Shown here: piece by piece, positions 7,972 to 17,152 of the stretch
Layout: every line of letters begins with the position of its first letter
Numbering within the stretch: the stretch's first letter is position 1
DNA from: an uncultured Treponema sp.
Lineage (GTDB): Bacteria; Spirochaetota; Spirochaetia; Treponematales; Treponemataceae
Assembly: GCA_947177175.1 (NCBI GenBank)
Contig: CAMWTK010000013.1
Coordinates: forward strand, 1 to 45,513
DNA: 45,513 bases
Reading direction: 5' to 3'
The notes under the pieces: model-generated
Databases searched by the model: none
Told to the model about the DNA's origin: nothing
Seen by the model: the letters and a program-made list of their open reading frames with translations, nothing else
Translations under genes and position numbers: made by a program

Positions 7972-8481
7972 ATGAACAAAATCACATTGCCCAAAGCGGC
8001 GCGCGTCACTTCGCCCAATCCTGTAACGCTTGTCTGCACGCAAAAGATGGACGGCGGCACGAACCTCGCGACCGTCTCATGGTGGACGTACCTTTCCTAC
8101 AACCCGAATATGATTGCCTACGCGATGGCGAAAACGTCGTTCAGCGGCGAAATGGTGCGGCAGAACAAAAAAGTCGTCCTCACCGTGCCCGGCGAAAAAA
8201 TCGCGGAAGCCGTGCTGGGCTGCGGAAGCACGACGGGCAGGAACACCGACAAAATCGAAAAATTCGGCATTGAGATGCAATCGCTTCCCGAAAGCGAAAT
8301 CCGCGTACCGCTCCACAGCGCGCTTGCCATCGTCTGTACGCTGAAAGAATTCACAGAGACGGGCGACCATTACCTGTACATCTGCAACGTCGAACAGGTC
8401 TACGCCGACGAGCAGGAACAGCCGCTGTTCGCCTGGAACGGCTATGCCGAAATCGCCCCGGCAAAAAAGGCGGGTGAGTAA
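7972..8481 (+). CDS. flavin reductase-like (flavoredoxin-fold) protein
   Basis: 169 residues; the start is supported by AGGAGA six bases upstream. The sequence has the split-barrel FMN-binding pattern of the flavin_reduct domain: an N-terminal strand (VTLVCTQKMDGGTNLATVSW), then NPNMIAYAMAKTSFSGEMVRQ, then KVVLTVPGEK, then a strand with SALAIVCTLKEFTETGDHYL. Such proteins bind FMN and reduce it or pass electrons. It is divergent from an HxlR regulator and followed 90 bp later by a second, distantly similar gene. The pair probably answers redox or quinone stress, which is an inference from the regulator. Confidence 0.82.
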   Translation: MNKITLPKAARVTSPNPVTLVCTQKMDGGTNLATVSWWTYLSYNPNMIAYAMAKTSFSGEMVRQNKKVVLTVPGEKIAEAVLGCGSTTGRNTDKIEKFGIEMQSLPESEIRVPLHSALAIVCTLKEFTETGDHYLYICNVEQVYADEQEQPLFAWNGYAEIAPAKKAGE

Positions 8482-8545
8482 AAACAACGCCGAAAAAACG
8501 GCGTAACGTTTTTATTTCAAAAGTTTGTGTTGCAAACTTCAAAAT
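8481..8545 (+). promoter_or_regulatory. hairpin leader between the two flavin-reductase genes
   Basis: A hairpin (CGCCG/CGGCG, extended by AAAAAC/GTTTTT) right after the first stop could terminate transcription. A second hairpin AAGTTTGTGTTGCAAACTT (8521-8539) has the same AAGTTT...GTTG...AAACTT outline as the core hairpin of the 7805 and 24133 leaders, with a changed but still paired stem. It looks like a reduced version of that element, followed by GGAGA and the next ATG. Confidence 0.45.
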
Positions 8546-8570
8546 CAATTTTTATTTATGGAGAAAACGT

Positions 8571-9143
8571 ATGTTGAAAGATTTGGGTGTAAAGCCGTAC
8601 ACGTTCCCGATGCCGGTGCTGATGATTGCGACTTACAACGAGGACGGCAGCGTTGACGTGATGAACATGGCGTGGGGCGGCGTGTGCGCGGAAAACATGG
8701 TCGCGCTGAACATCGACGAGGATCACAAGACGGCGGAGAACATCAAGCGTACGGGGGCGTTCTGCCTGAGCATTGCCGACGTTCCCCACATTGAGGCGGC
8801 GGACTTTTTCGGCATCGCGACGGGCAACAAGATGAAAGACAAGTTCGCGCGTTCGGGCCTGCACGCCGTAAAGAGCACGCGGGTGGATGCGCCGGTCGTG
8901 GAGGAATTCCCGCTGACGCTCGAATGCAAGGTCGCAGAATGCCAGCACACCGCCTACGGATTCCGCGTACTCGGCGAAATCCTCAACGTGCTTGCGGACG
9001 AAAACGTGCTTGACGAAAAGGGCAAGGTCGTCCCCGCAAAGCTCAATGCCTTCGTGTTCGACCAGTTCCAGAACGGCTACTATGCGATCGGCGAAAAAGT
9101 CGGGCAGGCATGGCAGACCGGCGCGGGGCTGATGAAGCAGTAA
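8571..9143 (+). CDS. flavin reductase family protein (flavoredoxin-like)
   Basis: 190 residues, ATG preceded by GGAGA. The order of segments is MPVLMIATYNEDGSVDVMNM, a cluster around GVCAENMVALNI, HKTAENIKRTGAFCLSIADV, DKFARSGLHAVKSTRVDAPV and LECKVAE near residue 125. This is typical of flavoredoxin-like FMN proteins: the N-terminal P-x-P-V-L-x-I strand and the conserved H-K-T-x-x-N-I helix bind flavin. Length matches the family (about 190). It probably shares its transcript with the gene at 7972. Confidence 0.85.
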   Translation: MLKDLGVKPYTFPMPVLMIATYNEDGSVDVMNMAWGGVCAENMVALNIDEDHKTAENIKRTGAFCLSIADVPHIEAADFFGIATGNKMKDKFARSGLHAVKSTRVDAPVVEEFPLTLECKVAECQHTAYGFRVLGEILNVLADENVLDEKGKVVPAKLNAFVFDQFQNGYYAIGEKVGQAWQTGAGLMKQ

Positions 9144-9445
9144 GCGGGCGGGATTTCCTGCGGCAATGATTGGAGCACCTGCCGCAGGCAGTCCTTCCGA
9201 AGGCGCGAAGCGCCTTCGGAAGGATGAGCCGCGGTTAGTCGGCGAAGTGCGGAAGGCATGGTTTTTGTGGAGTGAAACGGAACAAAAAGCCGCCCATGCA
9301 GGGCGGTGGGCTGTGTGGCTTTGATGTCGGGAAATGCCATTTGATGAGGTAGATAATTGCATGGATGAAGAATGCCATGGTTAAAGGTGTATCGTATTAT
9401 ACTACTATAATTTTTTCCTATTTTATGTTAGAATAGACTAGAAAA
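9144..9445. other. intergenic region with a strong hairpin and an AT-rich promoter area
   Basis: The 302 bp hold no gene. A 14-bp perfect stem (9192-9205 with 9211-9224) closes a five-base loop and is the likely terminator of the flavin-reductase operon. A second structure around 9288-9325 nests a GCCGCCC/GGGCGGT stem inside AAAGCC/GGCTTT. From about 9395 the DNA becomes AT-rich, with TATAAT (9406-9411) and TAGAAT (9429-9434) as candidate -10 boxes for the methyltransferase gene. Confidence 0.6.
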
Positions 9446-10114
9446 ATGGTTACTACAAAAATCAACAATCGGCGGTATTTAGGAAATAAGTATAGGCTTC
9501 TCACTTTTATCACAAACATCATTTCTGCAGAGTGTGGCAATTTTGATACATTTGCTGATATTTTTGCCGGAACAGGAGCAGTTGCCTCTGCATATACTAA
9601 TAAGCGACTGATTACAAACGACATTCTCTATAGCAATTATCTTTGCCACCTCACTTGGTTTTCTGATGAGCCATTTGACGAGTCAAAAATCAAAGACTAT
9701 ATCGGGTATTTTAACAGCAGCATTCCTTATGAAGAAAACTACATGACGGAAAATTTTTCAGGTACGTATTTCTCTCAAAGTGTATGTTCAAAAATTGGAT
9801 TTATTCGCGAATTCATTGAAAAAGAATATGCCTCTCAGAAACTCAATGAAAAAGAAAGGGCAATGCTGATAACATCTCTTTTGTACGGACTGGATAAAAT
9901 TGCCAATACATGCGGGCATTACGATGCATACAGGCAGAATGCCGAACTGCCGAATGCGATTGTCTTGTTATTGCCAGAACCAAATAAAAATCTAAGGCAC
10001 AATCATTGTTTCAACTGCGATACAAATAAACTGGCAAAAACCATTTCCGCTGATGTTGTCTATGTCGATCCGCCGTACAATTCCCGACAGTACAGCGATG
10101 CTTATAATTTATAG
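9446..10114 (+). pseudogene. D12-class N6-adenine DNA methyltransferase, truncated just after the catalytic motif
   Basis: 222 residues. NNRRYLGNKYRLLTFI is the N-terminal motif X of D12 (Dam/DpnM/FokI-type) enzymes. TFADIFAGTGAVASAY is the SAM-binding motif I, and VVYVDPPYNSRQYSDAYNL contains the catalytic DPPY. Relatives continue for roughly another 100 residues after this point; here the frame stops three codons after SDAY. The remaining modules for fold completion are missing, so activity is unlikely. The next two genes are AT-rich and unrelated to methylation, and a broken AlwI-type endonuclease follows. I infer that a restriction-modification pair was cut by an inserted cassette. Confidence 0.82.
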
Positions 10115-10122
10115 AGGATTTT

Positions 10123-10497
10123 ATGAATAATGATACAATTTCTTTAAGGGATCTATTAGATTATATTGGCTTTGATTACAAAGTTGTTGACAACGTAAGC
10201 GAGAAAAATAATGGACAAAAATTAATTAAATTGATTGACAAAGAAAATGTATATTTGGGGGATATTGACAAATTTGAAGCCCTTGCAAATAGTGATGGAA
10301 TTAATTGCATAGTCAATCGATTTGAAAACTATTGGAATGATTATATAATATGTCAAGCAAGAAAAGATTTAGATGCAAGAAATGTTGACACTTCAAGATT
10401 AACATGGAAAGAAATGGTGGACTTGGATTTTGATTTTTGTGGAAAAAAACTATTAGGCTATATAGTTGATACGGCGAAAATCATTTTTACCGATTAG
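10123..10497 (+). CDS. small unknown protein
   Basis: 124 residues, with AGAGG 6 bases before the ATG. It is acidic and AT-rich, beginning MNNDTISLRDLLDYIGFDYK. I recognise no domain. It starts 8 bp after the broken methyltransferase stop and ends 10 bp before the PLD gene, so it travels with that gene. A role as a partner or regulator of the nuclease is only a guess from position. Confidence 0.6.
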   Translation: MNNDTISLRDLLDYIGFDYKVVDNVSEKNNGQKLIKLIDKENVYLGDIDKFEALANSDGINCIVNRFENYWNDYIICQARKDLDARNVDTSRLTWKEMVDLDFDFCGKKLLGYIVDTAKIIFTD

Positions 10498-10507
10498 GAG
10501 AAACGGA

Positions 10508-11437
10508 ATGCAACCGACAGAAAGAATTTCAATCAATTCAAATTTGGATTATCCAATAGGAAAAATTATAAACCAGGAATTGCAAAACTCTGAAAAAACA
10601 CAAATTGCGGTTGCGTTCCTAAAGTCTTCAGGTGTTGATGTAATTCGTGATTCGCTCTTACGTTCTCTTGACAACGGAGGAAAATTTGAACTAATTGTTG
10701 GATTGGATTTTAAGACAACCGATCCAAAGGCTATGAAATATTTTCTTGATTTAAAACGCCAATATAAAGGCGTAGATTTCTATTGTTATGGCGACAAAAG
10801 AGAAAACCGCAACGATGTTGTGTTTCATCCAAAAATTTATTTGTTCAAAAATTCCAATGAAAACATTTCGATTGTCGGAAGCACTAATTTGACGCGTGGT
10901 GGTCTTGAATCTAACTTTGAAGTAAATGCAATTTTCAATGAGAAAAATCCTATTCAATTTTCAAAATTACAAGCAATTTATAATTCGGTAAAATACACGG
11001 ATTCCCTTTTTACTCCAGATGAAGAATATTTGATGAAATATTCAGACATTTTTCATATGCTTGAGAAAAATGAATACAGTACGAGAAAAGATAAAAGTGT
11101 AAGAAAAATCATTCTTGAAATTCAAGAAAAAGAAAGTCAACTCCCCGGTACAATTCCGTCCCTTAAAAAACTTCTTGTTGAATTCTTAAAAAGTGAAAAA
11201 GCAAAAAATCATGATGAAGTTACTTTAAATAAAATTTATGAATACTTGGAAGAAAGGGTTAAAGATCCGATTTTTGCAGGTCGCTTCAAAATGGACACAT
11301 TCCGAAATTCAGTTCGAGGTGAAATAAATCATAATGAATATTCAAATACAGAGGAACGATCTTTGAGGCTTTTTAAACGAGTTGGTAATGGGGTTTATTC
11401 TTTATCTGAATTCGGAGATAAATTCGAAGGCAGATAG
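10508..11437 (+). CDS. phospholipase D-like (HKD) nuclease with C-terminal winged-helix-type domain
   Basis: 309 residues from the ATG at 10508 (AGGAG nearby). There is a single HKD-type motif: FHPKIYLFKN with H107 and K109, then SIVGSTNLTRGG at 121-132. N-terminal strands (TQIAVAFLKSSGVDVIRDSL, then FELIVGLDF) complete the PLD fold. Proteins with one HKD motif dimerise to form an active site, as BfiI does. Residues about 205-300 (TLNKIYEYLEERV, then FRNSVRGEINHNE, then LFKRVGNGVYSLSEFG) resemble DNA-reading domains of restriction enzymes. A defence nuclease is a reasonable inference. It lies between fragments of two restriction-modification genes. Confidence 0.78.
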   Translation: MQPTERISINSNLDYPIGKIINQELQNSEKTQIAVAFLKSSGVDVIRDSLLRSLDNGGKFELIVGLDFKTTDPKAMKYFLDLKRQYKGVDFYCYGDKRENRNDVVFHPKIYLFKNSNENISIVGSTNLTRGGLESNFEVNAIFNEKNPIQFSKLQAIYNSVKYTDSLFTPDEEYLMKYSDIFHMLEKNEYSTRKDKSVRKIILEIQEKESQLPGTIPSLKKLLVEFLKSEKAKNHDEVTLNKIYEYLEERVKDPIFAGRFKMDTFRNSVRGEINHNEYSNTEERSLRLFKRVGNGVYSLSEFGDKFEGR

Positions 11438-11439
11438 CC

Positions 11440-12927
11440 ATGCGGCAAACGACCAATATGTTTCATTCAAAAAGATGCTCCCATGCGGGGAAGAACGTCT
11501 TTTGACCCGATTGAAAAAATGGGGTTGGTTTCCTTGGTGGAGAAATTGAAATCGGAGACGTAATGCTTGCATATCTTCTGAAATTCCAGTATCCAAATCC
11601 TTTGATGAAAGGTTTTAAAGAATATAACAGTATTCCGTTCGTGAATACGCTCAGACTGATAAAATACGTAAACGAGAAGTGCAAAGAATATGGAATGAAA
11701 GCAAAAGGCATTTCAAAACTTGAATTTGGTATTTTTGCATTGTCGATTGTAAACTTTTCCGACGTAGAAGACATTGCTGACAGGCTAATCGTATTTAGGA
11801 AAAAATTAGAAAGCCTAAGAACTGACAAAGAGAAAAATTCTTATGTGGAAAAGTATATTGCCGAATATCTAAAGGATTTTAACAATCCGCAGAAAAATAT
11901 CCATGAATACACAGACAATATTGTCCGTTGCCTACGCTTGACAAAATATATTTATATTCATGGAGGCGGCTACTATATCGATTTAGAACCACGCCGTATG
12001 TTTGAAATAGATGCAATACTCAACGATTTGACAGGTGAGGCGCATTATTTTTCAACCGAAGGTTATCAGGCATATATCGGCGATTATTATGGCTACACCC
12101 TGCCCTTTGAAACCGTTGACACCTTACAGAAAATCGCCCTTGATATTATTACAGAAATAAACAACCTGCGTAACAAATTACAACGAGAACCTGTTTCCGT
12201 TCATGTTCAATCTTCCGTAAAAGAACTGAAAAAACAGATTGAACATTTGCGTGGTGTTCGTCTGGCTTTGCAAAATGAAACGCTTAAATATATGTATGAA
12301 GATAATGAAAAGATTGACGAAGCGAGAAACGCCCTAAAAAATATATCGAAGCTCGGAATGAAACCGTCTGTTGCCCTGGAAAAATGGACGAACATTGCAA
12401 TGAATATTATTGATGATGCAGAATTGATAAAACCGAATGCGCCGCTTGGCGATGACAATGAACCGACTTTTACCGCTCCCGCAAAAGTACCTGACATTGA
12501 GTGTTTCTATGACACGTTTAACGCAATCTGCGAAGTAACGATGCTCACAGGACGTGACCAATGGTTTAATGAGGGGCAGCCAGTTATGCGCCATTTACGG
12601 GAATTTGAAAATACCCATACAGACCGTCCAAGTTATTGCCTGTTTATTGCGCCGCGATTGCATGATGATACAATCAATACTTTTTGGATTTCCGTAAAAT
12701 ATGAATATCAAGGAAAAAGCCAGAAGATTATCCCCCTGACAATAGGGGAACTGACAGAGCTTCTTGAAGTTTTCAAAAAGGCAAAAAAGAACGGAAAGAA
12801 AATATCCCATACGGAAATGATGGCTTTTTATGAAAACTGCACGGCTGTTAATTCCGTGTCAGATTCGGGAGCATGGAGAGAGCATATTGCAAGCAATATA
12901 GCACTTCTAAAAGAGCAATATGAGTAA
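11440..12927 (+). pseudogene. AlwI-family type II restriction endonuclease, 5' end lost and frameshifted
   Basis: The intact part (11563-12927, 454 codons) carries AlwI-family signatures: MLAYLLKFQYPNP, KAKGISKLEFGIFALSIVNF, GGYYIDLEPRRMFEIDAIL, ICEVTMLTGRDQWFNEGQPV and CLFIAPRLHDDTINTFWISV. Upstream of 11563 the family sequence continues but hops frames: NDQYVSFKKML (about 11449-11478), then PMRGRTSFDPIEKMGLVSL (about 11483-11537), then GGEIEIGDV joining the ATG frame. The N-terminal 200 or so residues expected before this are absent and replaced by the PLD gene. AlwI-type enzymes cut near GGATC-like sites and pair with D12 methyltransferases, matching the truncated methyltransferase at 9446. 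The gene should be dead. Confidence 0.75.
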
Positions 12928-13280
12928 ACATTGTCTCTGCGATACAGCGGTAAGTGAAGCCGTGAGCGGGCGCGTGAGCATATATGCCTCGTCGTCCGAA
13001 TGTACGACGAGCTGTTTGACTTTGAGAAATGCATCAATTAGCAGAAGATTTTCTGCAAGTATGGCAGGAATGTTTCTGTGTGTCGTTGTGTTTCTATAAG
13101 TCATATTCGCTATTTTTCTTTACCAGTTGCCATGGCATCGCCAAATTTCTCCGCCACTTTCCGAGCTATTTGGCAAGCATTCAATAGCACGGAGCTAATG
13201 ACTTACAAGGGATTGCGTAGTCTCCTTAATAAATACGCTTCGACAACTTTTTGCTTGATCTTTATCAACTGGCAGTTTTA
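12928..13280. other. intergenic region with possible gene debris
   Basis: No convincing intact gene. A minus-strand frame around 12907-13104 and a short minus-strand stretch ending near 13105 (ACQIARKVAEKFGDAMATGK) look protein-like but are interrupted, and I cannot place them. A perfect hairpin CTCGTCGT/ACGACGAG lies at 12989-13012. Confidence 0.4.
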
Positions 13281-13325
13281 GCGTATGGATTTTTACTTTT
13301 GTCACAGAAATAAAAATCCATACGC
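13281..13325. terminator. bidirectional terminator hairpin
   Basis: Perfect 15-bp stem (13281-13295 with 13311-13325) and a 15-base loop. The stem has GC-rich outer and A/T-rich inner parts. It lies between the converging AlwI remnant and the OLD-type gene. Confidence 0.6.
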
Positions 13326-13370
13326 CTAATGGCATATCAATTATTTTAAGAACTGCGCAATTTTAATAAC

Positions 13371-15281
13371 TTAGTTTAGTAGACTATTTATTTTTTTGAA
13401 TATTTTTTCAAAGCGTTCTATTGTTTCATCAGATAAAGTAATATCTGCTATATTTTTTGCCATATAATTTGCAGGTTTATAATGATTAAAATCTTTATTG
13501 CCATTAAGTTCTTTTAACTGCCGCATTATAGGTTTGTCGGATTTAATGTCAGTGATACTAATGCTCGTACCAAATGCATTATTATAAAGATTAATATATT
13601 CATTGTCTGTAAACATATCTTCAAAATCTGCAAATGTATCGCCTGTAAATTCATGGAAAAATAATATATTTTTCTCTTTGATAATTCTTTCAGCAACCAA
13701 ATTGCCGAGTCTACCCTTTGCTGACTGATCAGAGAAAGTATCAAGTAAGCAAACCATATCTAATTCATTTCCGCGAAGTAAAGAAACAAAAGTAGCTACT
13801 TTATCAGCCCCACCAACAGGAACAATCGTTATATCTTCATTTAATCCCTCTCTCTCTTTTTCTGCTAAAATATTTGAAATAAGGTTTAAATAAGTTAAAT
13901 CTGCAATTCCTTCAACAATCAAATTTTTTGGAGAAACAAATAAATTTTGTGCTAATGTATACCCTAAAGCCGCTTGTAGAGGGAATAAGGTATTCGGGTC
14001 TTTTTCTTGCACAGACTCTGACACTTTTGTACCATCAGTTTTTTCAACCACCGTTCTAACCTTTGTTAAATTTTCAGATTCTATCATAAAAGGAGAGTGT
14101 GTTGTGTAAATGATTTGATACTCTTTCGACAAGTCATAAATAAACTTTAATAAATCTTGTTGAGCCATAGCATGTAAATTTAATCCAGGCTCATCTAATA
14201 ATAATATATAAGTACTTTTTTTATCCTCTTGTATTTTTTTGAACCAAACTAGAAAAGAGAAAAACCAATTAAATCCCTTGCTTCTATTTTTTAGTGGTAA
14301 CGAAACACCGCTACGCGTATTTTGTACTCTTATGTCTAAAATATGTTCTACAATTCTTCTATTATGTTGGCTATCTGTTTTTTCAACTTTATCTATATCA
14401 AAATTGATTTTTAAATTTTGATTAGTAGACCAATATTTGAATAATTCTTCTGAAATAATTAACTGTGTAGCTTCTAATTCTGCTTTGTAGTCCTCAAAAT
14501 TATCAGCAGTTGTTAACTTATCAATATCAATATCTGCTAATTCTAATAGTGCTTTCGCAGTTTTATCAGAATTTTCAATATTGTTATCTGACTGCAAATT
14601 CTCAATAGAAATACGTGATGGCAACATATAATAATCATCATAATACATAAATTTTAGGAAGATTATTTTTTATGTATACTCTTGTAACATATTCTTCAAT
14701 TGGATTATCCCAAGCCCAAGTATTTTTAAAATAAACTCTTAATGTTTCTAAAAGACTTAATATTTCTGGTGTTTCGTCATTAGATTTTGCTTTTGATATA
14801 ACTTGATTAAATTCATCTTCTTTTTTAACTACGGAAAAATCATCAAGATACTTTTCTGCATCATTTCCAAGTTTTGCACTTAAAAATTCCTTTACATCAA
14901 TTGAAACTGACGAAAAAGTCCCACCATTATTATATTTTTTTGAATATGATATTTCTTTGGATTTAATTTTAACTCCAACATCAGCTTCTATTGTTTTAAT
15001 TATATCATCTGATAGTATATAATTTAATGTTACCGCAACAGGAGTTTCGCCAGTTTTTTCAACTGCTTTTTTTGCTTACGCGGGAAATCGTGCGTCATAT
15101 TAAACTTGAAAGAGTCATCATCTTCATCAAAATAATTAACTTTGGCCAATGCTTCCAATAGACTTGTTTTACCTGACTCATTCATGCCAACTAAAACGGT
15201 AACATCATCTTCAACATTAAAAGACTGCTCCGTCTCTATGCTTTTGTATCTGTGGATTGTTGCTTTAGTAAGTTTTATCAT
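13371..15281 (-). pseudogene. OLD-family ATPase/TOPRIM nuclease, split by two compensating frameshifts
   Basis: The N-terminal piece (15281-15030) begins MIKLTKATIHRYKSIETEQS and has the Walker A GMNESGKTSLLEAL. The middle (about 15060-14655) reads in another frame (DDIIKTIEADVGVKIKSKEI and on to KNNLPK). The C-terminal piece (14648-13371) returns to the first frame, with Walker B/signature (ILLLDEPGLNLHAM), a conserved THSPFMI, and the TOPRIM segment (LIVEGIADLTYLNL, CLLDTFSDQSAKGR). One break coincides with a run of seven T on the plus strand (15067-15073), where one more base would restore the frame. The other is near a T4 (14652-14655), where one fewer base would. Read through, it gives about 636 residues, normal for the family. 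The breaks could be decay, slippage or assembly error. Confidence 0.8.
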
Positions 15282-15307
15282 TATTCACTCCAATTTATTG
15301 ATATAAA

Positions 15308-15331
15308 ATTATATCATATTTGTGATATAAT
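15308..15331. promoter_or_regulatory. inverted repeat upstream of the OLD-type gene
   Basis: ATTATATCA-N6-TGATATAAT, perfect over 9 bp each side, 27 bp before the start at 15281. On the minus strand its downstream half contains TATAAT, so it probably overlaps the promoter and may be an operator. Confidence 0.5.
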
Positions 15332-15456
15332 TTCTAGCAAACTATAAAAAAATTACTTCCTCCCCCATTTCATCGTTAAATCCGATGCGTTTTATCCCCC
15401 TCCTTTTTTTTCCACCTATGCCTGAAATGCATATTTTTTGAATGCAAACAAAGTAT

Positions 15457-15486
15457 TTGACATGATTCGTTTTCCCCTGCTAAAAT
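15457..15486 (+). promoter_or_regulatory. promoter of the SDR-cupin operon
   Basis: TTGACA (15457-15462), 18 bp, TAAAAT (15481-15486), followed by a GAGG ribosome binding site and the ATG at 15509. Confidence 0.7.
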
Positions 15487-15508
15487 GAATTGAACAAGCG
15501 AGGTAAAA

Positions 15509-16339
15509 ATGAAGGACGTTGTGCTGCTTACAGGCGCGGGGCAAATTGGGATGGCGATTGCTCGCAGGATAGGCTACGGAAAAAAGATTGTCGTGGGCGA
15601 CAAGAAAATCGAAAACGCCGAGGCAATCTGCAAAATCATGGCGGACGCGGGCTTTGACTGCGTGCCTTTTGCGGCGGACATTTCTTCCCGTGAATCGATA
15701 CGGGGCATCATCGCCGAATGCCACAAATACGGCGAGATTGCGTATCTTGTCAACGCGGCGGGAGTGTCGCCGAGCCAGGCTCCGGTGGAGACGATTCTCA
15801 AAGTGGATTTGTACGGCACGGCGGTGCTTTTGGAAGAAGTGGGCAAGGTCATCAAAACGGGCGGAGTCGGCGTGACGATTTCTAGCCAGTCGGGGCATCG
15901 GATGAAGCAACTCACGCCCGAAGAAGACGAACTGCTCGCCACCACGCCCACGGAAGAATTGTTGCGGCTTGAAATATTGCGGCCGGAAAATATCCGCGAC
16001 ACGCTCCACGCATACCAAATGGCGAAACGCTGCAACGAAAAGCGCGTCATGTTCGAGGCCGTCCGCTGGGGAGCGCGCGGCGCGAGAATCAATTCCATTT
16101 CGCCTGGCATTATCGTAACGCCGCTTGCGATTGACGAGTTCAACGGCATTCGCGGAGATTTCTACAAGAATATGTTCGCCAAATGTCCCGCGCACCGTCC
16201 GGGTACAGCCGACGAGGTGGCGAACGTGGCGGAACTTCTGCTGAGCGACAAGGGCGCGTTCATTACGGGCGCGGATTTCCTGATAGACGGCGGCGCGACT
16301 GCCGCATATTTCTATGGGGAGTTGAAGCCCGGAAAATAA
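15509..16339 (+). CDS. short-chain dehydrogenase/reductase
   Basis: 276 residues. The Rossmann motif TGAGQIGMAIA is at the N-terminus, and NAAG occurs in LVNAAGVSPSQAP. The catalytic Ser lies in GVTISSQSGH and the Y-x-x-x-K pair in HAYQMAKRCN, with a C-terminal INSISPGIIVTPL. The segment between Ser and Tyr is long (about 45 residues, ending RPENIRDTLH), a feature of a subgroup often annotated simply as SDR. The substrate is unknown. A clear promoter precedes it. The cupin gene follows by 10 bp, so the two are co-transcribed. Confidence 0.88.
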   Translation: MKDVVLLTGAGQIGMAIARRIGYGKKIVVGDKKIENAEAICKIMADAGFDCVPFAADISSRESIRGIIAECHKYGEIAYLVNAAGVSPSQAPVETILKVDLYGTAVLLEEVGKVIKTGGVGVTISSQSGHRMKQLTPEEDELLATTPTEELLRLEILRPENIRDTLHAYQMAKRCNEKRVMFEAVRWGARGARINSISPGIIVTPLAIDEFNGIRGDFYKNMFAKCPAHRPGTADEVANVAELLLSDKGAFITGADFLIDGGATAAYFYGELKPGK

Positions 16340-16349
16340 CGGAGGAACT

Positions 16350-16865
16350 ATGAACATGAAAAAAATCATTTTTGTCGCGCTTGCGGCGGTCGCGCTCACA
16401 TCCGCCCTCTCCGCAAAGCCGAAGAATCAACAAGGAGGAAAAAAGATGACATTCGAAGAATTCACCAAGCAAACGCCGTACAATCCCGGAAAGCCCAATG
16501 ATGCGTTCGCGCAGTATTTTATCGGGCAGAGCTACCTCGGGCCGGTCTCCATAGAGCAGGTCGGCATTTTCACCGTGACGTTCGAGCCGGGTTGCCGCAA
16601 CAATTGGCACGTCCACCAGGCGGAAAAAGGCGGCGGGCAGATTCTGGTCTGCACGGCGGGGCGCGGCTGGTATCAGGAATGGGGCAAGGAAGCGGTCGCG
16701 CTGAATCCCGGCGACTGCGTGAACATTCCAGCGGGCGTAAAGCACTGGCACGGAGCCGCAGCGGACAGCTGGTTCCAGCACCTTGCCGTGGAAGTTCCAG
16801 GCGAAGGCACGCGCAACGAATGGCTTGAGCCAGTCACCGACGACATATACGCAAAACTCAAGTAA
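16350..16865 (+). CDS. secreted cupin-domain protein
   Basis: 171 residues. The N-terminus is a signal peptide (MNMKKIIFVALAAVALTSA, probable cleavage after LSA), so it acts outside the cytoplasm. The cupin metal motif is visible as NNWHVHQAEKGGGQILVC (motif 1: H-x-H ... E ... G) and GDCVNIPAGVKHWHGA (motif 2). Related non-secreted proteins are often linked to carboxymuconolactone decarboxylase-like domains, absent here. Inside the gene, AGGAGG stands 8 bases before a second ATG at 16446, which would give a cytoplasmic form without the signal. The last 37 codons and downstream hairpin are duplicated at 19458-19604. Confidence 0.85.
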   Translation: MNMKKIIFVALAAVALTSALSAKPKNQQGGKKMTFEEFTKQTPYNPGKPNDAFAQYFIGQSYLGPVSIEQVGIFTVTFEPGCRNNWHVHQAEKGGGQILVCTAGRGWYQEWGKEAVALNPGDCVNIPAGVKHWHGAAADSWFQHLAVEVPGEGTRNEWLEPVTDDIYAKLK

Positions 16866-16900
16866 TGTTTTTCGGGCGTTGCGGCGCACTGCGCCGCCGG
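16755..16900 (+). repeat. direct repeat copy 1 (cupin 3' end plus terminator)
   Basis: 146 bp covering the cupin C-terminus (from about SWFQHLAVEVPGEG to the stop) and the GCGGCG/CGCCGC hairpin. A near-identical copy lies at 19458-19604 with scattered third-position changes. The two copies flank the MATE-MarR segment. Confidence 0.85.
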
Positions 16901-17152
16901 AGTGCAGTAGCCTATAAATAAAAAAGACCGAAACAAAACAACCCTTTTTAGGGCGGTATTGCTCCGTTTCGGTTCTTAAAACAGTTTTGTTTCATTCGGG
17001 CGCGGCAGTTTCCCAAATAGAAAAAGCCTATGCAAAACGCAAAAATGCGCCTATGCACAGCATAGCAAAATAATGACAGTATAAAATAAAAGCCTTTGTC
17101 GCATAAAGGCTATTTATATAAGAAAGAACGCCCGTTTCCGAGCGTTCCGTTA
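16901..17152. terminator. intergenic hairpins, including the terminator of the leftward zinc-ribbon/MATE unit
   Basis: No gene. Three hairpins are visible: ACCGAAAC...GTTTCGGT around 16927-16974; AGCCTTT-N7-AAAGGCT around 17091-17111; and GAACGC...GCGTTC at 17126-17146. The last has a GAAA-type loop on the minus strand and is followed there by TTTCTT, fitting a terminator for genes coming from the right. Confidence 0.5.

Noticed and set aside
12907..13104. 65-codon minus-strand frame after the AlwI remnant
   Set aside because: Protein-like in places but overlapping the remnant and lacking a binding site; kept only as possible debris.
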